Translations under genes and position numbers: made by a program
Part shown: one piece after another, positions 27,067 to 34,760 of the stretch
Layout: every line of letters begins with the position of its first letter
How positions within the stretch are numbered: the stretch's first letter is position 1
Notes under the pieces: generated by a model
Told to the model about the DNA's origin: nothing
Databases searched by the model: none
What the model saw: only the letters and a program-made list of their open reading frames with translations
Assembly: GCA_964565935.1 (NCBI GenBank)
Contig: CAZMGW010000006.1
Span: 1 to 48,442 of the forward strand
Source of the DNA: JBAXAM01 sp964565935
GTDB lineage: Bacteria; Pseudomonadota; Gammaproteobacteria; UBA9339
Length of the DNA: 48,442 nucleotides
Direction: 5' to 3'

Positions 27067-27220
27067 AAACCGTAGATTTTTTACGCTGCGCTTCCATGCT
27101 CCGCGCCCTACGGGCTTGACCTGGCGGTCAATTAAAATTTGCTCCAGGCAAATTTTTGCGATTCGATGCTCACATACCGACAAAGTATGCTGCGCTTCGA
27201 TTCTCAAAAATCTACGGTTT
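27067..27220. repeat. nested-palindrome element between tolB and pal
   Basis: The intergenic region of 275 bases holds an element bounded by a 15-base inverted repeat, AAACCGTAGATTTTT near 27067 and AAAAATCTACGGTTT at 27206-27220. Inside are further palindromes: GCCC-TAC-GGGC around 27105-27115, AAATTTGC/GCAAATTT near 27135-27155, and CATAC/GTATG around 27170-27190. GCTGCGCTTC also occurs twice in direct orientation. The layout resembles a MITE or REP/BIME-like mobile palindromic element. Short reading frames across it are not credible genes. Confidence 0.6.
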
Positions 27221-27301
27221 CTGGCTCAGCCTAGTGAGTTTGATATAGTCTAGCATGTGTATACGAATGAGTTTTTAAATTTTAATTTTTGGAGATAAAA
27301 A

Positions 27302-27808
27302 ATGAAGACGTTTAGATTGTTAGCAATTGTTGTCTTGTCTCTTGGTGTTGGCGCGTTAACTGGATGCAGCCATTTTAAAAAATCTGGTGGTCAACAAGAT
27401 GGTACAGAAGTGTCTGGTATGGGTGATCAGGATGGTTTTGCTGATGAAAACTCACCTAATAGGTTAAAAGCCCCATATAATCAAACCTATCGCTTTGATT
27501 TTAATCAATATGATGTACATCAAGCGGATGTTGAATCAATTAATGTTCAAGCTAATTATTTGGTTTCCCATGCAAACGCCAAGGTTCGTCTTGAAGGTAA
27601 TGCCGACGAGCGCGGTAGCAGAGAATATAATATTGCTTTAGGCTGGAAGCGTGCAAAAGCAGTGGCTGCAATTTTAAAGCAGCAGGGTGTTAGCGATACG
27701 CAAATTGCTATGGTAAGTTATGGCAAAGAGAAGCCAATTGCCCAGGGGCATGATGAAAGTGCCTATAGCCAGAACAGACGTGTTGATTTGGTTTACGAAG
27801 CGAAATAA
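27302..27808 (+). CDS. pal: peptidoglycan-associated lipoprotein Pal
   Basis: Pal anchors the outer membrane to peptidoglycan. The signal ends in a lipobox GALTGC (Cys about residue 22). The C-terminal OmpA-like domain contains GNADERGSREYNIALGWKRA and the terminal NRRVDLVY. Length is 168 residues. A GGAG ribosome site lies just upstream of the ATG. It is separated from tolB by the palindromic element, which could affect read-through, and from cpoB by a hairpin. Confidence 0.96.
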   Translation: MKTFRLLAIVVLSLGVGALTGCSHFKKSGGQQDGTEVSGMGDQDGFADENSPNRLKAPYNQTYRFDFNQYDVHQADVESINVQANYLVSHANAKVRLEGNADERGSREYNIALGWKRAKAVAAILKQQGVSDTQIAMVSYGKEKPIAQGHDESAYSQNRRVDLVYEAK

Positions 27809-27825
27809 CATAATTTTTGATTAAA

Positions 27826-27861
27826 AACACCAACGCTTGGTTTTGTCCAAGTGTTGGTGTT
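27826..27861 (+). terminator. hairpin between pal and cpoB
   Basis: A 15-base-pair stem (AACACCAACGCTTGG at 27826-27840 with CCAAGTGTTGGTGTT at 27847-27861, one G-T pair) encloses a six-base loop. The following T-content is weak, so it may be a partial terminator or an mRNA-stabilising structure that keeps pal expression above cpoB. Confidence 0.65.
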
Positions 27862-27899
27862 AATTGTTAAATCAGGTGTTTGTAATTGCGAGATTATTT

Positions 27900-28871
27900 A
27901 TGATAAAAAAAATTATTGCCATGTTGGCTTTTGGATTTGTTACTTCTTTTGCCTTTGCTGAAGTTCCAGTAGTTGATTACTCTACTGACGCTAATCAAGC
28001 CAAGCCTGTTGTTAAATCCGAACCTGAAACAACTATTGCCGAGCCTGGCCAAGCCCGATCTACGGTTGTTAAATCAGAGCCATCTGTTTCTGTTAGCAAT
28101 TTAAGTGCCGACCAGCGCATGAATAAATTGGAACAACAGATTAATAACATCAACGAGCAAAATCTGATAAGCAAAATTGATGAATTACAACAGCGTTTGC
28201 AAAAGCTAAATGGCCAGCTTGAAGACCAAGCGCATCAGATTGAACAACTTAATTCTCAGCTACGTAATTTTTATCAAGATTTAAACCAACGTTTAGAGAA
28301 GCCGGGCGTAGGAAAATCAAAAGCCAGCGAGCCGGCAGTAGAGACAAAGGCATCGGGTGCGCAAAACGAAATTAATGAAAACGTGGTTCCGGTTGCAACC
28401 AGCGAAGGTGAAATAGTTGAGGCTTTGCCTGATACTGCTGTGACTGCTGCTGAGAAAAATGATGGCGATGTTAAGCCCAGAACAGACAAGGCATATCTTA
28501 AAGAGCAGCAAATGTATCAGACCGCAATTGATTTGTTGCCAAGTAAAAAATATGAGGCTAGCAGCAGTAAATTGCGTGACTATTTGAGGCTCTATCCTAA
28601 AGGGGTTTATGTGGCTAATGCGCACTACTGGCTAGGTGAGATCAATTTTTTACAAAAGAACTACGATGCGGCTGAAGAGGAATTTAAAATAGTAACGACC
28701 AAGTATGCTAAATCAAAGCGCGTTTCAGACGCAATGTTTAAACTTGCATTAGTTCATCAAAATCAGGGTAGGGACGCTCAAGCCAAGAAAGAATTGAACC
28801 AAGTTGTAAAGCGCTATCCTGGTACTTCAGCGGCACAGCTTGCTAAGTTGCAGTTGGAAGGAAATGGCTAG
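27900..28871 (+). CDS. cpoB: CpoB (YbgF), Tol-Pal system coordinator
   Basis: CpoB is a periplasmic protein that coordinates peptidoglycan synthesis with Tol-Pal. Residues 1-20 form a signal peptide ending in AFA. A coiled coil with Gln/Leu heptads covers about residues 75-135 (the trimerisation region). A variable linker follows, then a TPR region from about 200 with the family-typical YQTAIDLLPSKKYEAS, YWLGEINFLQKNYDAAEEEF and MFKLALVHQNQG segments. ATG 27900 gives 323 residues; earlier TTG-initiated reading is rejected because it lacks a signal context. It ends the tol-pal block. Confidence 0.92.
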   Translation: MIKKIIAMLAFGFVTSFAFAEVPVVDYSTDANQAKPVVKSEPETTIAEPGQARSTVVKSEPSVSVSNLSADQRMNKLEQQINNINEQNLISKIDELQQRLQKLNGQLEDQAHQIEQLNSQLRNFYQDLNQRLEKPGVGKSKASEPAVETKASGAQNEINENVVPVATSEGEIVEALPDTAVTAAEKNDGDVKPRTDKAYLKEQQMYQTAIDLLPSKKYEASSSKLRDYLRLYPKGVYVANAHYWLGEINFLQKNYDAAEEEFKIVTTKYAKSKRVSDAMFKLALVHQNQGRDAQAKKELNQVVKRYPGTSAAQLAKLQLEGNG

Positions 28872-28900
28872 AGGGCTAAGCTGTTCTGTTCTAGATATTT

Positions 28901-28934
28901 AAAAATAGGGGGCTACAAGCCTCCTATTTTTTTT
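28901..28934 (+). terminator. rho-independent terminator after cpoB
   Basis: A stem of about 14 base pairs (AAAAATAGGGGGCT at 28901-28914 with AGCCTCCTATTTTT at 28918-28931, one G-T pair) with a short loop is followed by a T-run to 28934. It closes the tol-pal operon. Confidence 0.88.
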
Positions 28935-28994
28935 GGCTAAGTATACTACGACTTATGAGCGACACATTTATTAATGCAACACAATATATAATTA

Positions 28995-29023
28995 TTGACA
29001 TTCGATAATTTATTCAATATTAT
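28995..29023 (+). promoter_or_regulatory. sigma70-type promoter with overlapping dyad
   Basis: TTGACA at 28995-29000 is separated by exactly 17 bases from TATTAT at 29018-29023, a near-consensus promoter for the DUF2975 gene cluster. An inverted repeat GATAAT (29004-29009)/ATTATC (29019-29024) overlaps the spacer and -10. It is a candidate operator for the XRE-type regulator encoded in the same cluster. Confidence 0.65.
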
Positions 29024-29067
29024 CTCCGCGTGTTATTTTAAATCAAATCCAAAGTGGAGGTAATAAT

Positions 29068-29607
29068 ATGAACAAAATTCAGCGTGTGAGCTTATTTTTA
29101 AGAGTCATTTTTCAAATTGCAATGGTGGCTTGGCCAATATGGTTAATTACGTATTGGAGTTTTGCGCCACATTTCATTCCCGATTACTTAGGCACAATCC
29201 GCTTTGTTCCGGAGAATATCGAAATTTTACATCCAATAACAAAAACCGATGCTTTTTGGGGATTTACAATTGGACTGCTACCACTAGCCGTTACTATGAC
29301 GGTTTTATATTTTTTAGTAGAACTGTTTAAGCTTTACGAGCAAGGCAAAATCTTCACTACGCTCAATGTTAAATATATTAGAAATATTGGTATCACCATG
29401 TTAATTGGGCAAATAGTCAATATTATTTACGATGCGCTAATTACTTTTGCCTTAACCTTTCACAATCCGGCGGGGCACAAATATGCATCGGTAACTTTTG
29501 GTGGCCCTGACGCCTATAACATTATTATCGCTATTATGATTGTTGTAATTTCATGGATCATGGCAGAAGGTTGTAAATTACATGAAGAAAATCAATATGT
29601 TGTATAG
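29068..29607 (+). CDS. DUF2975 membrane protein
   Basis: This 179-residue protein resembles the DUF2975 family: four hydrophobic segments at about residues 10-32, 68-92, 108-130 and 152-172, with the cytoplasmic loop LFKLYEQGKIFTTLNVKYIRNIG that is typical of the family. It has a GGAGG ribosome site and a strong promoter upstream. The next gene, nine bases downstream, is a small XRE-type regulator, the usual genomic partner of DUF2975. The function of the family is not established; the pairing suggests a membrane sensor or target controlled by the regulator. Confidence 0.8.
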   Translation: MNKIQRVSLFLRVIFQIAMVAWPIWLITYWSFAPHFIPDYLGTIRFVPENIEILHPITKTDAFWGFTIGLLPLAVTMTVLYFLVELFKLYEQGKIFTTLNVKYIRNIGITMLIGQIVNIIYDALITFALTFHNPAGHKYASVTFGGPDAYNIIIAIMIVVISWIMAEGCKLHEENQYVV

Positions 29608-29616
29608 GAGCACATC

Positions 29617-29829
29617 ATGACGATAATTATCAACTTAGATGTAATGTTGGCAAAACGTAAAATGCGCTCTAACGAATTGGCAAATGCTATTGGAATTACC
29701 GAGCAGAATCTTTCAATTCTGAAAACTGGAAAAGCAAAAGCCTTGCGCCTATCGACTTTAGACGCGATTTGCCGGCATCTCGAATGTCAGCCTGGCGATA
29801 TTTTGGAGTTCAAACAAGATTCAAAATGA
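29617..29829 (+). CDS. small XRE-type (Cro/CI, HTH_26) transcriptional regulator
   Basis: This 70-residue protein is a single helix-turn-helix domain: MLAKRKMRSNELANAIGITEQNLSIL is the HTH with recognition helix, and CRHLECQPGDILEF is the conserved C-terminal motif of YozG-type regulators. It lies nine bases after the DUF2975 gene and 13 bases before the aspartic protease gene. It probably binds the dyad over the cluster promoter, though that is an inference from position only. Confidence 0.85.
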   Translation: MTIIINLDVMLAKRKMRSNELANAIGITEQNLSILKTGKAKALRLSTLDAICRHLECQPGDILEFKQDSK

Positions 29830-29842
29830 GGAGTTAATATCC

Positions 29843-30712
29843 GTGAAAATAAAGCTAAAAATTTTTATCACTTTGCTGGCAATATCTATTCAATCCTTTG
29901 CAGCAGATGCAACTACAACCATTTTGCCGCTTGAGCTTTCAACTCAAGGGTTACCGGTAACATCAATACAAATTCAAGGGCACAAAATACCTCTTATATT
30001 TGACAACGGGGCATCTCGTTCCAATGTTGTCTTGAGCAAAGAACTGGTGAGAAAATTGCATTTAAAGATAATACCAACAAACAAAAAAAGCTGCTTTCAC
30101 GGGGATGATGGCAAAGTAATGTGCTTGAAAGTTTACACTGTTCCTGAGCTTAAAATTGGGAATATGACTATGCATAACGTATCTTGTGAGCTAATGGATA
30201 AACTATGGGGCGGACATTACGACGAGGGGTTTATTTGGTTCGAAGCGGCGAAAAATGGCGTAATAGGTTTGGAGTTGTTGCGCCAATTCAACGTTCTGGT
30301 TGATTATAAAGCCTCGCGGGTTGTTTTGATGAAGCCGGGTGAATACCCGCATCAATATGATATAAAAAGCTGGATGAAGATACCTTTTTCCAATAAGTAC
30401 GGAATAACTACAATTGCTAAAATTAATGGTGTTGATGTTACTCTGGTATGGGATACGGGGGCGAACAATTCAATCATGAAATCAACCGTAAAAATTCCCG
30501 CAAAGAAAAAATCTTGCGCCTATAAAGAGAACCCATCCTGTCAATATTTTGAAACAACAACATTTATGCTTGGTGATAACCAACTGCCAAAAACTGAGTT
30601 CTTTATCCAAAAATCCGAGATTCCATTTGACGGGCTGATTGGATCAAGCTTTTTCAAAGAGCATCAAGTGTTTTTTGACTTTAAAAACAATCTATTATTT
30701 GTTAAACCATGA
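29843..30712 (+). CDS. exported two-lobed retropepsin-like aspartic protease
   Basis: The protein has a signal peptide (about residues 1-20) and two homologous aspartic protease lobes. Lobe one has D54-N-G-A-S and, later, VIGLELLRQFNVLVDY (from about residue 140). Lobe two has D204-T-G-A-N and LIGSSFFKEHQVFFDF (from about residue 265). Each lobe also has a Cys-containing flap-like loop after a KKSC stretch (C84/C94 and C225/C233). Most bacterial retropepsin-like proteins have one lobe and dimerise; this is a single-chain pseudo-dimer. The start is GTG 29843 with GAGGAG upstream. Substrate unknown; action would be periplasmic. It is probably co-transcribed with the DUF2975-XRE pair. Confidence 0.8.
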   Translation: MKIKLKIFITLLAISIQSFAADATTTILPLELSTQGLPVTSIQIQGHKIPLIFDNGASRSNVVLSKELVRKLHLKIIPTNKKSCFHGDDGKVMCLKVYTVPELKIGNMTMHNVSCELMDKLWGGHYDEGFIWFEAAKNGVIGLELLRQFNVLVDYKASRVVLMKPGEYPHQYDIKSWMKIPFSNKYGITTIAKINGVDVTLVWDTGANNSIMKSTVKIPAKKKSCAYKENPSCQYFETTTFMLGDNQLPKTEFFIQKSEIPFDGLIGSSFFKEHQVFFDFKNNLLFVKP

Positions 30713-30730
30713 GTATGGAAGGAGATAGCG

Positions 30731-30778
30731 ATGATTGTGTTTGTCGATATTTTTTGCGTATTGTTTTATTTCTGCTAG
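30731..30778 (+). CDS. possible 15-residue hydrophobic peptide
   Basis: An ATG at 30731 follows a perfect AAGGAG six bases earlier and opens a 15-codon frame encoding a very hydrophobic, Cys- and Phe-rich peptide. Its stop codon overlaps the extended -10 of the following toxin-antitoxin promoter. It could be a small membrane peptide or just a translated spacer after the protease gene. Coding cannot be tested at this length. Confidence 0.25.
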   Translation: MIVFVDIFCVLFYFC

Positions 30779-30794
30779 AATACTATTAGTAGTA
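30754..30794 (+). promoter_or_regulatory. promoter and palindromic operator of the MazF-type toxin-antitoxin operon
   Basis: An extended -10 element TGCTAGAAT spans 30773-30781 with a weak TTGCGT at 30754-30759 as -35. Immediately over the start site is the palindrome TACTA-TTAG-TAGTA at 30781-30794. RHH antitoxins usually repress their own promoter through such sites. Confidence 0.45.
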
Positions 30795-30825
30795 AATTTA
30801 GTATGACCAAACAGAGGAAATGAAT

Positions 30826-31053
30826 ATGTATACACAAAAATTATCAATATCTTTGTCCAAACCATTGTATGACTTTATTGAGAGCTATCAAGAGGTAAAT
30901 TGTTACAAAAGCCGTTCGGAAGTTATTGCTCAAGCCTTATATTTATTGCAACAGGCTCAACTTGAAAGCTGCTACAAAGAAGCGAATAAAGAAATAGACA
31001 ATAAGTTTGAGGCAACAGCAGTATTTGATGGATTAGATCATGAAACGTGGTGA
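30826..31053 (+). CDS. RHH-fold antitoxin
   Basis: This small protein of 75 residues has a ribbon-helix-helix pattern: a beta strand (YTQKLSISLSKPL) followed by two helices (YDFIESYQEV and SRSEVIAQALYLLQQAQ). The C-terminal tail, predicted disordered and acidic, would wrap the toxin. ATG 30826 is eight bases from GAGG; the ATG at 30820 is too close. The toxin gene overlaps its end by 14 bases, typical of toxin-antitoxin pairs. Confidence 0.82.
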   Translation: MYTQKLSISLSKPLYDFIESYQEVNCYKSRSEVIAQALYLLQQAQLESCYKEANKEIDNKFEATAVFDGLDHETW

Positions 31054-31378
31054 AATATACTTTGCTAACTTAAATCCAACTATCGGTGCAGAAACCAAAA
31101 AAACACGACCCGTATTGGTTGTTAGCAACAATGCTAATAATAATGTTGCGGATACGGTAACTATTATTCCAATTACTTCAAATACTAAAAAAATATTTCC
31201 ATTTGAAGTGTTGCTTGAGACTAAACACTCAAGGTTAGAAAAAATATCCAAGGCTCAGTGCCACCAGATCAGAACTATTTCAAAACTTAGAGTCAGCAGT
31301 AATGCAGTAGGAATTATCAACAAGGAAACAATGGAAAAAGTTGAGCATGCTATTAAGCTACATTTGGATTTGTTTTAG
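31040..31378 (+). CDS. MazF/PemK-family toxin
   Basis: MazF/PemK toxins are ribosome-independent mRNA interferases. The sequence opens with MKRGEIYFANLNPTIGAETKKTRPVLVVSNN, the conserved RGEIY...GxE...RPVLVV core, and has the IIPITS strand and QIRTISKLRV segment with the catalytic-region Arg. Length is 112 residues, normal. It overlaps the RHH antitoxin gene by 14 bases. Confidence 0.9.
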   Translation: MKRGEIYFANLNPTIGAETKKTRPVLVVSNNANNNVADTVTIIPITSNTKKIFPFEVLLETKHSRLEKISKAQCHQIRTISKLRVSSNAVGIINKETMEKVEHAIKLHLDLF

Positions 31379-31388
31379 AGAGTTGATT

Positions 31389-31811
31389 ATGAATAATTTA
31401 CAAAAACGTATCGCGGAAGTTTTTACAAAACCGTCAATAGTGAGTGCTTTTGCAACCATCACGGAAGAAGGTAAACCTTGGGTACGATATGTATGTGCTG
31501 TTATCGGTGATGATTTTAAAATAAGGTTTGCAACTTTTGCTGATTCCCGCAAAGTTGCAGAAATAAAAAGAAATCCTAATGTACATTTGACCTGTGGAAA
31601 ATTTGACCAAAAAATAGAAGTTTATTTACAAATAGAAGCTACGGCCAGTATCACAGCTTCCAAAGAAGAGCGGGAAAACATGTGGTATGAGCACTTAGGA
31701 GCCTTTTTTAAAGGTTCGGATGATCCCAACTACGCTGTTATGGTTTTAGATCCTTTACGCGTGGAAATTTATGGCCCAGGGTTGCAAGGTCCAGAGGTTT
31801 GGGAAAAATAG
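31389..31811 (+). CDS. pyridoxamine 5'-phosphate oxidase-fold protein
   Basis: A 140-residue protein of the PNPOx-like/general stress protein 26 flavin-binding split-barrel fold. Residues 15-70 show FATITEEGKPWVRYVCAV and FATFADSRKVAEIKRNPNVHLTCG, the usual strand-helix pattern. ATG 31389 follows GAGAG; an upstream reading that starts within the toxin gene is not credible. The flavin and substrate are not predictable. It starts ten bases after the toxin gene, so the two may be co-transcribed, with no obvious functional link. Confidence 0.8.
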   Translation: MNNLQKRIAEVFTKPSIVSAFATITEEGKPWVRYVCAVIGDDFKIRFATFADSRKVAEIKRNPNVHLTCGKFDQKIEVYLQIEATASITASKEERENMWYEHLGAFFKGSDDPNYAVMVLDPLRVEIYGPGLQGPEVWEK

Positions 31812-31853
31812 TCCAGAGCTATTAGCAGTAGAGCAAGCGGGCGAAGGAAAATT

Positions 31854-33290
31854 CTAAGTTTTTGATGCCAAGTATTTGTTTAAAACAAAAACAGAATAGA
31901 ACCACCACAATAATGTAACCAAGAATATTCCAGAAATAATTGGTGCTAGATCTATTAAGGTTAGGCCGGGAAGTACTATAAATAATAGTTGTTGGATAAA
32001 AGATCCGCTTCCCTGGCCTAATCGCATACCAACAGTTTCTGCGGCAGCCTTTCCTTTTGTTTGTAGATCATCGTCAAGCGGTATATAGACCATCTCTTTT
32101 GTTGAATCAAATATTGTATGTTTAGTAGCTCTAGCAAAAATATTGCTCATGGCTCCAAAATATACCGCTATTGCTAGTACGGGTATTCCTATAGCGTGTA
32201 CAGACGAGCTATCCTTGGATAGCATAAATATGAAGAAAGCACCCCCGGTGATAATTATAGCCACAGGGGTAATTAAAGCCGATGTTAGCCATTTGCAAGT
32301 TTGTAAGGTGTATACGCCAACAAATGCGCAAAGTATGCTTAGTATTGATATATAGATGTTTACACTACTCATAAAAGAATGGATGTGGTTTGCATTGCTA
32401 GCAAAAAACACCTCTACGGATTTTTTCCATACTCCTTCGGCTAAATTAAGGGAAATATTATAACAGAGTAACAATGAGGTAATTAAAAGTATGGGTTTTG
32501 AAGAGATTATGTATTGTAAGTTTTCTTTAAAGCTGGCTTTTTTTCTGGTGCTAAAATGAGGTTTTTTTCGATTAAGAAAGTCAAGCCCAATGATCTTGCC
32601 TAGGGCAATTACAGATAATGATAAAAGCATTCCGGCTATTACTATAGAGGTAACTGCGTGGTTTAGTGTTGGTTGCCAATCCGATCCTTCAACCACAAAA
32701 GATTTAGACAAAAACGCTGCTATCATTAAGCCAATTTGCGAAAGAAGTCCCAGAAGGGGATAAAATCTTTTAGCTTCTTCAATAGTGCATATATGATTTG
32801 CAATTTGCCAGAAAGATATGGCTAGCATAATTACGACCCATGCTTCAGAAAAAACATAAAATAAACAACAAGGCCAATTAGTTATTATTACAAATAGGTA
32901 TTTCAAAGCAGGTAGTTTCAACACAAGTGCTTCGCTAACGTTTATAGATAATGCTTCTCTATGGGGATACAGGACTAGTGCAAAAAGCACATAGTAAGAA
33001 ATAAAAAACCAACACATGGTATGAAACAGATGGGAACGATTAAAAACATCTGATAGCTTAATGTAGATCAACATAAACAGCATGGATATCGGTAATACAG
33101 CCCACATTTTGATGGCACTGATAGTTTCGGTGCCTAAATGTGAAATAATTAAAGCATCCCTAGATATTCGCGCAACGTAGTGTATGTAGACAACCAATAT
33201 TATCATCGTAGCAATACATAAGAATTTTGCTAACTCATGTTTGTGTACAGGAGCTATTTTTTTTATTAGTGATTTATATCGTTTGTTCAT
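31854..33290 (-). CDS. tlc: ATP/ADP translocase (Tlc/NTT family)
   Basis: This is a nucleotide transporter of the Tlc/NTT family, which exchanges host ATP for bacterial ADP or imports nucleotides in Rickettsia, Chlamydia and other intracellular bacteria. About eleven to twelve hydrophobic segments run through the protein. Family landmarks include SHLGTETISAIKMWAVLPIS, WQIANHICTIEEAKRFYPLLGLLSQIG, NLAEGVWKKSVEVFF and STKEMVYIPLDDDLQTKGKAAAE. ATG 33290 (478 residues) matches the usual N-terminal length; a longer frame to 33353 lacks a ribosome site. Substrate specificity among NTT members cannot be read from sequence alone. Confidence 0.93.
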   Translation of the reverse strand: MNKRYKSLIKKIAPVHKHELAKFLCIATMIILVVYIHYVARISRDALIISHLGTETISAIKMWAVLPISMLFMLIYIKLSDVFNRSHLFHTMCWFFISYYVLFALVLYPHREALSINVSEALVLKLPALKYLFVIITNWPCCLFYVFSEAWVVIMLAISFWQIANHICTIEEAKRFYPLLGLLSQIGLMIAAFLSKSFVVEGSDWQPTLNHAVTSIVIAGMLLSLSVIALGKIIGLDFLNRKKPHFSTRKKASFKENLQYIISSKPILLITSLLLCYNISLNLAEGVWKKSVEVFFASNANHIHSFMSSVNIYISILSILCAFVGVYTLQTCKWLTSALITPVAIIITGGAFFIFMLSKDSSSVHAIGIPVLAIAVYFGAMSNIFARATKHTIFDSTKEMVYIPLDDDLQTKGKAAAETVGMRLGQGSGSFIQQLLFIVLPGLTLIDLAPIISGIFLVTLLWWFYSVFVLNKYLASKT

Positions 33291-33421
33291 GTTGTGTAGT
33301 GGGTGGAAATTCCTAGTGTCTATAATAAGATGCCGCAGGGTAGCATATAGCATCGTTATTGTATATCCACGCAGCTTCCAGTAATTTTTCTTACTGGCTT
33401 ATGCGCTGATGTCATTTTAAA

Positions 33422-33446
33422 GGCGGCATTTAAGATTAACGCCGCC
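33422..33446. terminator. GC-rich hairpin downstream of the porin gene
   Basis: GGCGGC at 33422-33427 pairs with GCCGCC at 33441-33446 around a 13-base loop. It lies 51-75 bases beyond the porin stop. The T-tract on the minus strand (TTTAAAA) is weak. A second small hairpin, CCAGTAA/TTACTGG at 33378-33397, follows before the translocase gene. Confidence 0.5.
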
Positions 33447-33496
33447 CCGTTGTTTTTTCAGAGCTTAGTAAACAGTCCTACTTAGCTCTTACTAGA

Positions 33497-34741
33497 TTAA
33501 AAAGCAACTTGCATTCGGACGGCGATGCTGTTTACGTTTTCATGCTGTCCGTTGGAGCCTGGTTTTGCCATTGCGTAAACGTAATTTACCAAAAATTTGA
33601 CATGTTGATTTAAATACCAGTTAAGACCCAAGGTCGCATTTCTTTCTTTTCCACCGCTTACATTAGCATCATTCAAGTTAACCGTACTATAACGTGCCAA
33701 AACTTCCCAGGCACCAAGGTTCTTATTGATAATATTAATATTTCCTTCAAAATCGGCCGCGGGGAAAGCATAAGCTAACGACTCGCCAGTCAGAAAATAA
33801 CTTCCAGTTATAGTGTAACCAGAAAACATTAAATTAGAATTATTATTACCTCGATGTAACCGCATTTGTAAGTATTCCATTTGAGCTGACCATGGACCAT
33901 AAATCCCCGCCATTTCTGCACCAACTGTTCCATAGCTAATAACATTAGAAATTGCCCCAGAATTCACTATTGTAGTCATATTGCTATTTGATCTTATTTC
34001 AGGAACAGTGCTAACTGTAACGCTATTGGAGCCATCAGGCCGCTGCATCCAACTAGAGATTCCAAAATCAAGCATTCTGGTTTCGGTGTGAATTGGAGAA
34101 TATACAAAACGAGCAGTTCCACCCACGGGGTTTCTTCCGGTTACAGTTTGTTGTGCATTGGGACCAAAAAGAGCTAGTTGCATAACCAAAAAATCGTTCC
34201 AAACGTTGTAGCCCGCGCCAACAAAGTAGCCTGTAGGTGCGGGGGAAAAAGCAGACACTGGCAAAGGAGTTTCCAATGTGTCTAAAGACGATGGAGCTGA
34301 AGTATTGCTTATAGAAAAACTAGGGTAAATTTGACCTAGACTGAATAGCATGTTTTTCCAGCCAGAATAATTAACTTTTGCAAATAACAGGGTCCCGCCA
34401 ATACCACCACCACTAGTACTGGTGTTGGTACTAAAATCATATGCTAAGTTATATCCCCATGCGGAATTAAATTTGCCGTTCAAGTACAATCGTGCACGCC
34501 GAATATCTGTCCCGCTGGCTAAACCTTGATTATTATTGGCAAATTTCATCGCATCTGCTTGAATATAACCACATAACGATGTGCTAAAATCTTTACCAGG
34601 AGAGCTAAAAGTTAATCCTTTTGGTGTATAAACAAGTGAAAGTGGAAAGCTGGTATCCTCTTTCGCCTCGCTAGTGCTTTTAGAAAAAACAATCGGTGAA
34701 GCAACAAGCGTGATCAACAAAAACAGCAAACTTTTTTTCAT
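33497..34741 (-). CDS. outer-membrane porin (OprP/OprO-like)
   Basis: The protein has a signal peptide ending near VFS (about residue 20) and a beta-barrel pattern with alternating aromatic strands, ending in AVRMQVAF with the terminal Phe recognised by BamA. The segment DIRRARLYLNGKFNSAWGYNLAYDF is typical of the phosphate-selective porin O/P family. The ATG 34741 follows AGGGG on the minus strand and gives 414 residues; an in-frame start upstream would overlap secF. Selectivity for phosphate is not demonstrated. Confidence 0.83.
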   Translation of the reverse strand: MKKSLLFLLITLVASPIVFSKSTSEAKEDTSFPLSLVYTPKGLTFSSPGKDFSTSLCGYIQADAMKFANNNQGLASGTDIRRARLYLNGKFNSAWGYNLAYDFSTNTSTSGGGIGGTLLFAKVNYSGWKNMLFSLGQIYPSFSISNTSAPSSLDTLETPLPVSAFSPAPTGYFVGAGYNVWNDFLVMQLALFGPNAQQTVTGRNPVGGTARFVYSPIHTETRMLDFGISSWMQRPDGSNSVTVSTVPEIRSNSNMTTIVNSGAISNVISYGTVGAEMAGIYGPWSAQMEYLQMRLHRGNNNSNLMFSGYTITGSYFLTGESLAYAFPAADFEGNINIINKNLGAWEVLARYSTVNLNDANVSGGKERNATLGLNWYLNQHVKFLVNYVYAMAKPGSNGQHENVNSIAVRMQVAF

Positions 34742-34760
34742 GTAAACCCCTTTTATATTT

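Noticed and set aside
27019..27253. Short reading frames on both strands between tolB and pal
   Set aside because: They run across the palindromic element, which produces open frames on both strands by symmetry; no ribosome sites or recognisable proteins.
33291..33353. Longer N-terminus for the ATP/ADP translocase
   Set aside because: No ribosome site precedes 33353, and the start at 33290 gives the family's usual spacing to the first membrane helix.
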